The position numbers and the translations under genes were made by a program. This document shows positions 1 to 9,289 of a stretch of DNA of 64,000 bases, piece after piece. Under the pieces are notes generated by a model that had not been told where the DNA came from, made no database searches, and was given only the letters and a program-made list of their open reading frames with translations. Source of the DNA: Catonia carolina (Eukaryota > Arthropoda > Insecta > Hemiptera > Achilidae); the NCBI GenBank assembly GCA_035578175.1, contig JAQMRL010000010.1, positions 30,248,784 through 30,312,783 on the forward strand, given 5' to 3'. Each line of letters starts with the position of its first letter. The stretch's first letter is position 1.

Positions 1-275
1 ATTGATAACCCAATACCTGAATGTCTTAAGATATGCCCCACTAGCCTATCCCTTCTTCTGGTAAGATGCTTCCATATACTTCTTTTTTCATCCACTCGCC
101 TAAGAACCTCTAAATTACTTATTTTGTCCACCCACCTAATCTTTAACATTTTCCTATAACACTACATTTCAAAAGCTTCTATCCTCTTCTTTTCTACAGC
201 CCCTATCACCCACGTTTCTAATCTGTAAATCAATGTTTGTAGTCAGTAAGCTGTTTTTCATTTCAAAGGCTTTCT
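1..275 (-). pseudogene. Non-LTR retrotransposon RT C-terminal fragment
   Basis: Read on the minus strand, this matches the C-terminal part of the reverse transcriptase at 15290-15610 (ETWVIGAVEKKRIEAFEM, then MLKIRWVDKISNLEVL). Relative to that copy, a block of about 50 bp between the segments corresponding to DLQIRK and ETWV is missing, so the frame is broken. The fragment runs off the left edge of the window. It is an old LINE remnant with no function expected. The clade is not assigned. Confidence 0.8.
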
Positions 276-317
276 ACCTTTTTTTTGTTTTTTAGTTGAG
301 TTTAGATTAAGTATAAC

Positions 318-1084
318 CAGCCCCGGCCCTAGTACTTTTGCCGCCCCAAGCGAAATTCACGAGTGCCGCCCCCTCCACCACCTCATCAACCATTAAATTA
401 ATCCGCACAAAAATACATAGAACCCCTCTTCAAACTTATGGGTAATTTATTGTTGTACGAATCTCAGTATATATATCTAATAAGTTAAATACAGGTGTGT
501 GCGTCTATGTAGATTATAGAGTATCTATTGTCAAGTTTTGCATTTAGTAGTTGTTGTTCGGTTTATAGTTTGTTGTTGTTTAGGTCATCAGCCAAAAGGC
601 TGGATTGAACCTGTAGAGGTTTTTACTAAGTAAATCGAGGAGAGGTGGTTTACCATTGCCTTCCTCACTAAATGGAAAAGTACACATATCAGCATGCCGG
701 GCCCTCTGAAAAGCATATATTTTCCACTCTGCAAATGACACTTTCACTTCATTCACCACAGGGTCTGGCTGTATAATGAAATCCATTCTTTCAGACGAGA
801 TAACTCTGATTAGTGTCTTTTACACCTCTACCTCTTCTGTTCTTAATAATTCAGTCATTTAATTGGCTGACCATGTGATAAGAAACAGAACTATTTATTT
901 TAGCCCCTGCAACTAACAGATTGAGTGTAAATAATTTGACACTCCACCTGTCTGTTATGGGCAAGTTTATAGTTTATCGAATCATAATTGTAAAGTCGTA
1001 TATTTATAAAATTTTAAAATAAAACATTAAAATTTGCCGCCCCTAGGCGGTGGCACCAATCGCCTACCCCTAGAGCCGGGGCTG
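318..1084. mobile_element. Non-autonomous hAT-type element (767 bp)
   Basis: The ends are 15-bp terminal inverted repeats with one mismatch (CAGCCCCGGCCCTAG at 318-332, CTAGAGCCGGGGCTG at 1070-1084). The flanks are near-identical 8-bp target duplications, AGTATAAC at 310-317 and AGTATAAA at 1085-1092. CAG...CTG ends with 8-bp duplications are the hAT signature. GC-rich subterminal motifs (TTTGCCGCCCC) lie just inside both ends, where hAT transposases typically bind. There is no transposase, so the element is non-autonomous. An R3 retroposon is nested inside at about 571-964. Confidence 0.88.
571..964 (-). mobile_element. R3 retroposon copy (CAA-tailed SINE-like)
   Basis: This is one of eleven copies of a repeat of about 390 bp. 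On its sense strand it starts near GCCCATAACAGACAGGTGGA and ends in CCTAAACAACAA. This copy lies inside the hAT element, so it inserted later or moved with it. It retains a 68-codon frame (786-580) starting MDFIIQPDPVVNEVK that resembles frames in sister copies. No polymerase III promoter is evident near its 5' end. Confidence 0.85.
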
Positions 1085-1092
1085 AGTATAAA

Positions 1093-2160
1093 CATTTTTA
1101 AAAACATTTTGTAATCAATTTCTTATTTTATCAAATAAAATAGTTTATTGTAATTTTACTAGTAATAATAACTGTTATAATGTAAGTATACAATTTTTGT
1201 TATTTATACAAGGAAACTTTGTTATTTAAAAATAAACAGATCGCGAAAGAACCCGCAATTAAAAAAGGAAAAATTTTGATTCATCACTACAGATTTTTTA
1301 AGCCCGAGTTGATGAGACCTTATAGTAAAAATCGAATATTGTAAAACAAGTATATACATTTAGCCAATATCTTTTATTTAAACTATTTAAAGATTGTATC
1401 TCAGTTTTATAATGTAGTCCTTATCTGTATATTTATATTTAAAAAAAGTATTCTTATTAGTTTTTTCGTATTATCTATTCATTTATGACTAAAATTAAAT
1501 GTTTATATTGTTTTTTTTAGTTTGGCTCTAGGTTATTCTTTATTTTTCTGAGCTTGATGATGCCTCAAAACGATTTTCAATGAGATACCTAACCACATTT
1601 TTTTCCAAATAATATTATAATAATGTTGTTGTAAGTTTGGTTAATTACTGTGTTATCAAATAATTTAATTAGAAAATGTATTGTGTGTGGATAAATAATT
1701 ATTAACTTTAAAAAAAAACAATTTAAAATTTGTAACTTTAAAAATTATGTGTGTGAATATAAAAAATTGGCTTTTTTAAGTAAAAAACTACACAAGAGGT
1801 TAAACTAAAATAAAGATAGGCTACATAACTATTTTTAATAGATACAAGTCGTTACAGCCTACTGTATATTTTGGTTAAATTTGACCTGCCTCTTTGCAAG
1901 TAGTCAGCTTTAATAAATTATATAGCAATCAAGGATAGGTATAATAGATCAATACTCTATTGGATACAAACTTCTAGAATGTATTGTTAGCTGTTACTTG
2001 TTACGTTCACAAACACTCGCAAGTTTTTTATTAACAAAAAGTCTACAATCTGTTTTTAAACAGAACAACAAATAGGTTGGATAAAAAATAATTATTTATC
2101 ATGAAAAGGTATCTCCCTGTAAAGAAATAACAACTATTTACTGTTTAACATTAAAATAAA
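1093..2160. other. AT-rich interval, no gene seen
   Basis: I find no credible coding exon, RNA gene or recognisable repeat here. The sequence is A/T homopolymer-rich with stops in every frame. Confidence 0.6.
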
Positions 2161-2450
2161 CCACCGGGTGATCTAGAGGTAGTTATTTAACGGCTGATTT
2201 TCGGATTAGAATGTACCTGGTTCAAAGGTAGTTACTTTTATACGGATTTGAATACCGGACAGTGGTTACTGGTGTACTTTGATGGTTGGGGTTCGATTAA
2301 CCACACTTTCTAAGGAGTTGTCGGCCTGGATCTATACAAGACTGCACCTCATTTTACACGTCATACACATCATCCTCTTCGCATTTGGTTATGGGGTTGC
2401 TCATTGTTTTGAACTGAACAAATTGCAACGTACACACATCAGGATTAAAA
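2161..2450 (+). mobile_element. SINE1 (tRNA-derived SINE), diverged copy
   Basis: The head is tRNA-like (CCACCGGGTGATCTAGAGG, then TGGTTCAAA), followed by the family body (TACTTTTATACGGATTTGAAT, GTGTACTTTGATGGTTGGGG) and the tail motif TTGCAACGTACACACATCAGG. In this copy about 20-30 bp between the A and B boxes is missing, so it is unlikely to be transcribed by polymerase III. An R3 copy sits immediately downstream. Confidence 0.88.
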
Positions 2451-2473
2451 TAACATTTATTAGAAAAATGTAT

Positions 2474-2880
2474 GTTGTTGTTTAGGTCATCAGCCGAAAA
2501 GCTGGTTTGAACCTCTAGAGGTTTTACTAAGTAAAACGAGAAGTGAGGTGGTTTACCATTGCCTTCCTCACTGATTGAAAAAGTACACTTATCAGCATGC
2601 CAGGCCCTCTGAAAAGCACATATTTTCCACTCTGCCAATGACAACTTCACTTCATTCACCACAGGGTCTGGCTGTATAATGAAATTCATTACTTTCAGAG
2701 GAGATAACTCTGATTAGTGTCTTTTACACCTCTACCTCTTCTGTTCTTAAATGATTCAGTCATTTAATTGGCTGATCATGTGATAAGAAACAGAACTATT
2801 TATTTTAGCCCTGCAACTAACAGATGGGGTGTAAATAATTTGACACTCCACCTGTCTGTTATGGGCAGACAAAGAAAAAT
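2474..2880 (-). mobile_element. R3 retroposon copy with target duplication
   Basis: This R3 copy is flanked by a perfect 12-bp direct repeat, AGAAAAATGTAT, at 2462-2473 and 2881-2892. That marks insertion by target-primed reverse transcription. An R3 frame beginning MNFIIQPDPVVNEVK is open from 2689 to 2354 and reads past the element into flanking DNA. The insertion lies just beyond a SINE1 copy. Confidence 0.88.
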
Positions 2881-2892
2881 AGAAAAATGTAT

Positions 2893-3381
2893 AACGGAAC
2901 TAAATTTTAAAAAACAAAGGAAATAATTTATTTGCTAAACAAGTATGTTCGTTGGGTGCCTCCATTTTAGACTTTGTATTGTATCACTGTTGCCCAATAA
3001 ATTAATTTCTAAATCTTTTTCCTGTGATTGAAATTGTTTTCCAAATTTTAACTAAATTTTAAAATTTATTTTTTGGTTGTCGCAATAAAAAATATCTTTG
3101 TGAATGATAATGCTGGTCATGTACAAGGGTGCAACTGTTAGAGCTAGGAGGTTTCTTGATTGAAAACGCTAAATAATTTGGATATTTAAGTTACTTGATG
3201 CACTCCGTAACTGGATACCGTAGGTTCATGGTTTGAAAACGGCTTTGTAAATCAAAATTTTGTTTTGAAGTATTAACTTCAATTTTTATCGAAGAATTTT
3301 GATCTTTTGAAAGAATTCTTTACATTTTAAGCCTGGTTTTTCGTATTTCCTGAACGTGCTTTTCCAATTTAGGCGTCTGTC
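2893..3381. other. AT-rich interval, no gene seen
   Basis: No exon, RNA or repeat end is recognised between the R3 copy and the TTAA-flanked MITE. Confidence 0.5.
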
Positions 3382-3385
3382 TTAA

Positions 3386-4114
3386 GGGGAGCACAATATC
3401 TCCTATCCAACCCATGTTAAATTGACCTCTTTTTAGGTACACGTTTCTAAGAAGCCGTTAAGAGTTAGGGCTTTAACGTTTTTTTGCCTTTTCTATGACA
3501 TCTTTTTAAGCTCTGGTACTAGAATTATTAATATACAGCTAGCGATACCATTTCGAGAATTTTTTTTTTGAAAAATGCAAGAACAATTTAATTTTTTTAA
3601 ATATTTCGAACTTAGTAATAATATTGCAATGATTCTGGTACCATATGTCACAATTATATTGGGAACATGCTCAAAAAATTTCAACCTTCTAAGTTAAATG
3701 GTTTTTGAGAAAACTGTACCTTTATGGAAAAAGTGATTTGCGGAAATTGAGCTGTAAAGTTTTACTTACCCTTAAATCGGCCTGCACCATAATATTGATC
3801 CTCACCAGTCTGTTATTTGTCCTCAAATAATTTCCTCTTTTTTTTCTCTTGTCTTGCTTCGTTTGATACACTTTCCATAGCCTTTTCAGCTTTCTGTATT
3901 CTTTGAATATCGCAACTCATTTAATTGTTTCCACAGATTAACTCAAAAGAAATTCTAGTCAAAACATTACTTTACAAAAATCTGCGTAGCTTCCGTAATT
4001 TCAATCGTAAAGTTATAATTTTTATATGTAATTACACAGAAACAGATACAGAAGGCAATGGCGCCAAAATTAGAAAAATCGATTTTTTCCGATTTTCGAG
4101 GTATAGTGCTCCCC
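3386..4114. mobile_element. TTAA-flanked MITE (piggyBac-like), 729 bp
   Basis: The terminal inverted repeats are GGGGAGCAC at 3386-3394 and GTGCTCCCC at 4106-4114. TTAA lies on both sides (3382-3385 and 4115-4118). TTAA targeting with short GC-rich ends is typical of piggyBac-type non-autonomous elements. The open frames inside are short and resemble nothing I know, so no transposase is encoded. The element at 9856-10607 has a loosely similar left end. Confidence 0.82.
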
Positions 4115-4196
4115 TTAATGGTATTTGAGATATTTAGGTGTGTCAGTGTGTGAACTTTTTGTTTTGTTAAAATATATGCGTGGAAAATTTTGATGT

Positions 4197-4574
4197 GTTG
4201 TTGTGTAGGTGATCTGCAGAAAGACTGGTTTGAACCTTTAGATGCTTTACTAAGTAAAACGAGGTGTGAGGTGGTTTACCATACCTTCCTCACTGAGTAG
4301 AATAGTATGCTTGTCACCATGTCAAACCCTCTGAAAAGCAACTAATTTCCACTCTTTAAATGACAAGTTAACTTCAATCACCACAGGGTCTGACTGTATA
4401 TTGAAATTCATTTCTCTTAAAGAAGATAACTCTGACTAGTTTATTTTACACCTCTACCTCTTCTGTTCTTAAATGCTTCATTCATATAATTGGCTGACCA
4501 TGTGATAAGAAACAGAACTATTTTTGTAGCCTTGGAGCCAGTAGATCGAATGTAAATAATGCCTGTTACGGGCA
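4197..4574 (-). mobile_element. R3 retroposon copy, diverged
   Basis: It aligns along its length to the other R3 copies, from GTTGTTGTGTAGGTGATCTG on the plus strand to CCTGTTACGGGCA. It has many substitutions and a shortened 5' part, and the R3 reading frame is broken. Confidence 0.8.
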
Positions 4575-4755
4575 AATTATAATTTATACATTATAATTTT
4601 TTTTTTGTAGAAATTGTTTGAGTTAATTTTTGGAATTGATTATTGGAAGAATTGATTTGGGCAATAATTTTGATGAAGAAGTGTAAATGTAACATTTGAG
4701 CTTTTTGTTTCGTTTGTATTTAAATGTCACTTTTTCTCCTAGTCCTGTATTAGAT

Positions 4756-4960
4756 TTAAGTGATGTTAATTTCTTTCAGTTGCCCTGATGGATTCTTCAT
4801 GTACTGCAAGAATGGCTGTGCCATTTGCAGCCACTTCTGATCAAAACCGGAACTTCAAACCCAATCCAGGCCTACTAACTTTTTCTGTAGATTACGAATC
4901 CGAAAACCGTTTCTTGATATCTCTTGTAGTTTCTGACATCTGCGTGTGACGGACGGATGA
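4756..4960 (+). repeat. Dispersed repeat shared with 18.98-19.12 kb
   Basis: From about 4826 the sequence (ATCAAAACCGG, TAGATTACGAATCCGAAAAC, TCTCTTGTAGTTTCTGACATC, GTGTGACGGACGG) matches the block just upstream of the DH31 exon at about 18990-19120. The element type is unknown. Part of the block immediately before it (4780-4840) reads as a short cysteine-rich frame after an acceptor-like site. Confidence 0.7.
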
Positions 4961-5462
4961 ACGGACGTAGGAAAATGATAATGACAATTTTCAAAATTGC
5001 CACCAATAAAAACACAATTCTTTTTCATAATTTAACATACAAAATGATAATTATTTTTGAGGTACCCAGTACACTTTATTAGAACACACTCATAAGTTAA
5101 AATCTGTTCCATACTTTCTCTCTCCTAAATTGTTTGCTTCATTATGTCATTGAATTAACAATGCTCCACTAACTAACAAAAAAGAAATGTGTTTAAAAAT
5201 TCAAGTTTTTATGTTACAATACTATTAAGTAGGACTATAGAATAAAAAGATTGTTTCAGATAAAAAAACTTGATGAAGTTAACCAATTATCCTTCACTTA
5301 ATTTTTTGTTATACAAATAAATATTTTGTCAAATTAAATTGTAATAAATACTCGAGTTGAATTTAAATAACTGTGAATTTAAATTTGAATAAGAAGTTAT
5401 TCATCATACAAACATCTGGAAAGTAGCCTACTTGATATAGATTTACTAAAATAACACCGGGT
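4961..5462. other. AT-rich interval, no gene seen
   Basis: There is no coding or repeat signature other than A/T-rich low complexity. Confidence 0.5.
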
Positions 5463-5473
5463 AATTTAAGATA

Positions 5474-5864
5474 TGCCCATAACAGACAGGTGGAGTGTCA
5501 AATTATTTACACTCAATCTGTTTGTTGCAGGGCTAAAATAAATAGTTCTGTTTCTTATCACATGGTCAGTCAATTAAATGACTGAATCATTTAAGAACAG
5601 AAGAGGTAGAGGTGTAAAAGACACTAATCAGAGTTATCTCCTCTGAAAGTAATGAATTTCATTGTACAGCCAGACCCTGTGGTGAATGAAGTGAAGTTGT
5701 CATTTACAGAGTGGAAAATATGTGCTTTTCAGAGGGCCCGGCATGCTGATAAGCGCACTTTTCCACTCAGTGAGGAAGGCAATGGTAAACCACTTCACTC
5801 CTCGTTTTACTTAGTAAAACCTCTAGAGGTTCAAACCAGCCTTTCGGCTGTTGACCTAAACAAC
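5474..5864 (+). mobile_element. R3 retroposon, best-preserved copy with 11-bp TSD
   Basis: A perfect 11-bp target duplication AATTTAAGATA (5463-5473 and 5865-5875) sets the ends. The sense strand runs from TGCCCATAACAGACAGG to GACCTAAACAAC with a CAA-type tail, so R3 is a retroposon of about 390 bp. Small palindromes lie near the 3' end (CCTCTAGAGG, and CAGCC/GGCTG around TTTC). A 74-codon frame (5652-5876, beginning MNFIVQPDPVVNEVK) is open and runs into the flank. GGTTCAAACCA near the 3' end resembles a polymerase III B box, but it lies too far from the 5' end to act as a normal tRNA-type promoter. Confidence 0.9.
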
Positions 5865-5910
5865 AATTTAAGATAAATATTGTTTTTTTAGAATTTCATA
5901 AAAATATCAG

Positions 5911-6322
5911 TTGCCCATAACAAGCAGATGAAGTGCTAAATTATTATTTTACACTCGATCTGCTAGTTCCTGGGTTACAAAAAATAGTTCTATTTCTTAT
6001 CACATGGTCAGCCGGTTATATGACTGAATCATTTATAAACGGAAGAGGTAGAGGTGTAAAAGACACTAATGAAAGTTATCTCCTCTGGAAGTATTGAACT
6101 TCATTATACAGCCAGACCCTGTGGTGAATGAAGTGAAGGTGTCATTTGCAGGATGGGAAGTAGATGTTTTTCAGAAGGCTTGGCATGCTGATAATTATAC
6201 TTTTCCACTCAGTGAGGAAGGCACTTGTAAACCATCTCATTACTCGTTTTACTTAGTAAAGCTTCTAGAAGTTTAAACCTCTAGAGGTTTCAAATCAGCC
6301 TCTCAGCTGATAAACAACAACA
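5911..6322 (+). mobile_element. R3 retroposon copy
   Basis: This second R3 copy follows the previous one head-to-tail after about 45 bp. It has an ACAACAACAA tail. It is more diverged and carries a duplicated segment around CTTCTAGAAG/CCTCTAGAGG at 6263-6289. Possible short target duplications ending ATCAG lie at both ends. Confidence 0.85.
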
Positions 6323-6435
6323 AAAAATCAGGAATATAATATTTTTCCTATGGTTTTAGTAGTCTAATTAATATTTATCCAAATTTCTAGAGCTAATTAA
6401 TATTTATGAATCATATTAAAATTTTGTCAAACTAT

Positions 6436-7650
6436 TGAAACTTGGAATTTAAGTTAGGTTACTATAAGAGAACCAAACACGAACATTTTCATTAAATTCG
6501 GTCAACCGGAAGTAGTTGTTTATTCGTTCAACTCATTATGTTTTTCCAACTTCTCAAAAACGGGTCCTAAGGATTTGTTTTAAAATCTCCTGATATATTA
6601 CATATTTTGTGCCCTAACCGATGGAATAAGCGACATATCTGCTGAAATTTGTGATGGTAGGGCTGTGCTCTCGTGGTAGAAAATTGTTTTCTTGTTTTAA
6701 GATTATAGCCTTAACATGGATTTTAGGGCAAACGTGTATACGAGGCTATTAAATGTGGCTATTAAATAACGAGACTAACGTAAAAAGTTTTATTTTAATT
6801 TTATACGTAATCACTTTGTCACCTTCAATATACACTCCTTCTCTATCCCTACAACGCTCCATGTGAATTTTCCATTGTTGGAGACAGTGCTGGAAGTCAT
6901 CTTCTGTCAGCTTCTTCATGACATGTGCCGCTTTCTTTTTTACAGCTTCTACAGACTCAAATCTTGTACATTTTTATGCAGATTTCACCTTAGGGAACAG
7001 GTAGAAGTCACATGGTGCAAGATCTGGTGAATAAGGTGGATGTTCTAACACTGAGATGCTGTAACAGGCTAGGAACCTCTTGACAGATAACGCGGAATGA
7101 GCTGCCGCATTGTCTTGGTGGAGAACCCATTGATTTGTCCTTCCACAGTTCGGCGTGTTTTTTCCTTACTCTTTTACGTAGTTTTGATAGTACCTCAAGG
7201 TAGTAATATTGATTAATTGTTTGACCTTCAGGAACCCAGTGAAGGTACACAATCCCATAGATATAAAAAAAACAATCGTTATTGCTTTAAATTTTGACTT
7301 GCTCATTCGAGCTTTTTTGGTTCTCAGTGAAGTTCAGCTCTTCCGGTGCATGGATTAGCGCTTCGTTTCCGGATCATAAGTAAAAAAATCACGTTTCATC
7401 ACATGTTATTATCATTTCCAAAAAAATTGGGTCATTTTCAATTACGTACAAAGTGTCAGTACAAACATTTTTGCGAGCTTCTGGTTGTTTAAACGTTAGA
7501 ATTTTAGGCACCATTTTAGCACACACTTTTTGGATAATCAAACTCCATGAGTTTGATTTTAATTTACCGTCATTCACTCATGATGAAACTTAGGTTATGT
7601 TTATCATTATCACGTTGGCAAAAGAAAGTCGTGCGAGTGTTTCTATAAAT
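6436..7650 (+). mobile_element. HINE-like element remnant split by mariner
   Basis: The left part (6436-6738) contains family motifs (CACGAACATTTTCATTAAA, TCGGTCAACCGGAAGTAGT, CTCAAAAACGGGTCCTA). The right part (from about 7566) contains TCATTCACTCATGATGAAAC and the 3' end GGCAAAAGAAAGTCGTGCGAG. Between them lies a broken mariner. The 5' subterminal repeat and GT tract are gone. Confidence 0.78.
6741..7577 (-). pseudogene. mariner transposase pseudogene (D,D34D)
   Basis: The minus strand encodes fragments of a mariner-family transposase in more than one frame. An upstream part contains VCAKMVPKILTFKQPEARKN and ends at CDET. The downstream frame shows HQDNAAAHSALSVKRFL and EHPPYSPDLAPCDFYLFPK, with 34 residues between the second and third catalytic Asp. 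The N-terminal helix-turn-helix half is absent and frameshifts and stops separate the pieces, so it is dead. The 3' terminus is defined by CGAGG at 6741 next to a TA dinucleotide (6739-6740), matching the terminus of the second mariner at 10830. It sits inside a HINE-like element. Confidence 0.88.
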
Positions 7651-7962
7651 TGAAAAATCAAGATTAAAATGAAAAAGGCTTGGGAAAGTCGACAAATAAC
7701 AATGAAAGTAAGAAAACATCAGGAAGGAGAGAAAAATCATTTAATACAGGAAACTCTATTGGGAGTTACTTGTTTATGCCAATTATGAAATTTATTTATT
7801 GTTTTAAAAAAGAAGAAATCGTAGATAATTTATGACAAAAAATTATGTAAAAATAGGACATCATCCGTTTGAATCAATTCAACATGCGTGTTATCTATGA
7901 TAATATACTTATTTGACATTTTGTTGTTTACTAAACTGTGTTTTACTATTTTCTAACTTTAG

Positions 7963-8049
7963 GCCATGAACTATTCCACGTATCTCACACACGAAATATA
8001 CTTAGATCATCTTTGACTGATCGTTCGTCGACTGAATGGAAACACTTAC
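7963..8049 (+). CDS. Candidate internal exon of an unidentified gene
   Basis: An 87-nt interval lies between a good acceptor (a pyrimidine-rich stretch ending CTTTAG at 7962) and a perfect consensus donor (GTAAGT starting at 8050). One frame is open throughout: two leading bases, 28 codons beginning HELFHVSHTRN and ending EWKHL, and one trailing base. The phase fits the exon-like segment at 12510-12592. I recognise no domain, so this is a prediction from splice signals and an open frame only. A chance arrangement in AT-rich DNA cannot be excluded. It lies on the same strand as the DH31 exon but does not resemble a DH31 propeptide. Confidence 0.3.
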
Positions 8050-8795
8050 GTAAGTTTCCTACGTCTGAATGTCATATAACACAAACGGTTGGCAAACGTT
8101 ACAAAAAGTTTGTGTGGTAGTTTTAAATTCTATAATTATACAACTTACAACGAAAAGATAAAGGTGGTCATTTTAGTAATCGTTTTGTTAACTATGTCTT
8201 TGTTAATTGTTTTACGTTTTAAAATATTTGTAATTTAAGAAAATAGAGGTTGTTTTAGTAGGTAATGACAAAATTTTGGAACTAATTCAAGTAATTATTG
8301 AAGTAAACGGAAAATTGTTCAAGTTAACATTTATTATATTTTCTAGCTTCTTTATATTCTTTTAATTTCTTTATCTACCGTATGACCTCCCATATCCAAA
8401 ATAAAGGGGAGGTCAGTCTATTTCGGTTAAACAAATTTTGAATATGGTTAAGGACCCATGTTAGACCCCAAAATTTTTAAATATCGTAAAATTTTTCATT
8501 TATTACATTTTTTAAATTAGTATCATATAGTCAAATTTCTTTTCAAAAAAGTCTAACAAATTTATTTGAGTTTCTTTTCACATATTTTTCTTGCAGGAAT
8601 GCTTCAGAATCTTTACAAGTTTTTTATACATTAGCTAATTAAATTTCTTCACGTTCTTCAGCAAAACGAAGCGCAATCTGAAACCGGGAAAACCTAATTA
8701 CTGTAAAGTATTAGCCCTCGTTAGAAGTGTTTTTGGACTACCGTAGATTATCTACTATTCAGGCAGTACAGATCACTGGGTATGATACATAAATA

Positions 8796-8915
8796 TAAAT
8801 TAGAAACACAGAATATAACTCATAAATACATAAAAAATAGAAATAAAAAACACAGAACATAACTCATAAATACATAAATATACATAAATACAAATTAGAA
8901 ACACAGAATATAACT
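8796..8915. repeat. Short tandem repeat, about 3 imperfect units
   Basis: Units built around TTAGAAACACAGAATATAAC, TCATAAATACATAAA are repeated three times with length variation. They are non-coding. The stop-poor reading frames here are by-products of the repetition. Confidence 0.8.
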
Positions 8916-8919
8916 CGTC

Positions 8920-9240
8920 TAAGTTACTAAAGCTAACTTTTCGCATAGGGTGGGGATAGACTATTGCCCCAGTCGGAAAGCACAATGTGCCTTGGTGGGA
9001 GGAGCAACCGACCTATTCCCTCCACCTTACTACTAGCAGAGATATCTCCGAACTTGGACTACTGCGCACCTTCTACCCTTAGGAGCAAGTAGTTGAAATT
9101 CAAATGTTTTTCTTTTCAACGGATGGTGACAAGAATGAGTGCGCGCTCCGGAACCAACGGAAGCATCATTTTCTCTTCTTTACACAATCAACACGTGCGC
9201 GCACGCCAAGCGCCGTAGTGCCGAGTCACTTACCATCCCC
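8920..9240. other. GC-elevated interval 5' of the mariner
   Basis: This is noticeably richer in G+C and CpG than its surroundings (for example GTGCGCGCACGCCAAGCGCC around 9195). It may be the upstream part of the mariner or another unrecognised element. No terminal repeat or exon is evident. Confidence 0.4.
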
Positions 9241-9289
9241 CCCACTCCATTCCAGCCAATTAATCGTCTGCTGATCACTTAGTTGGGCG

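Noticed and set aside
2279..2485. Plus-strand 68-codon frame
   Set aside because: It lies across the SINE1 body and its junction with R3. Similar frames recur in other SINE1 copies only because the SINE is repeated.
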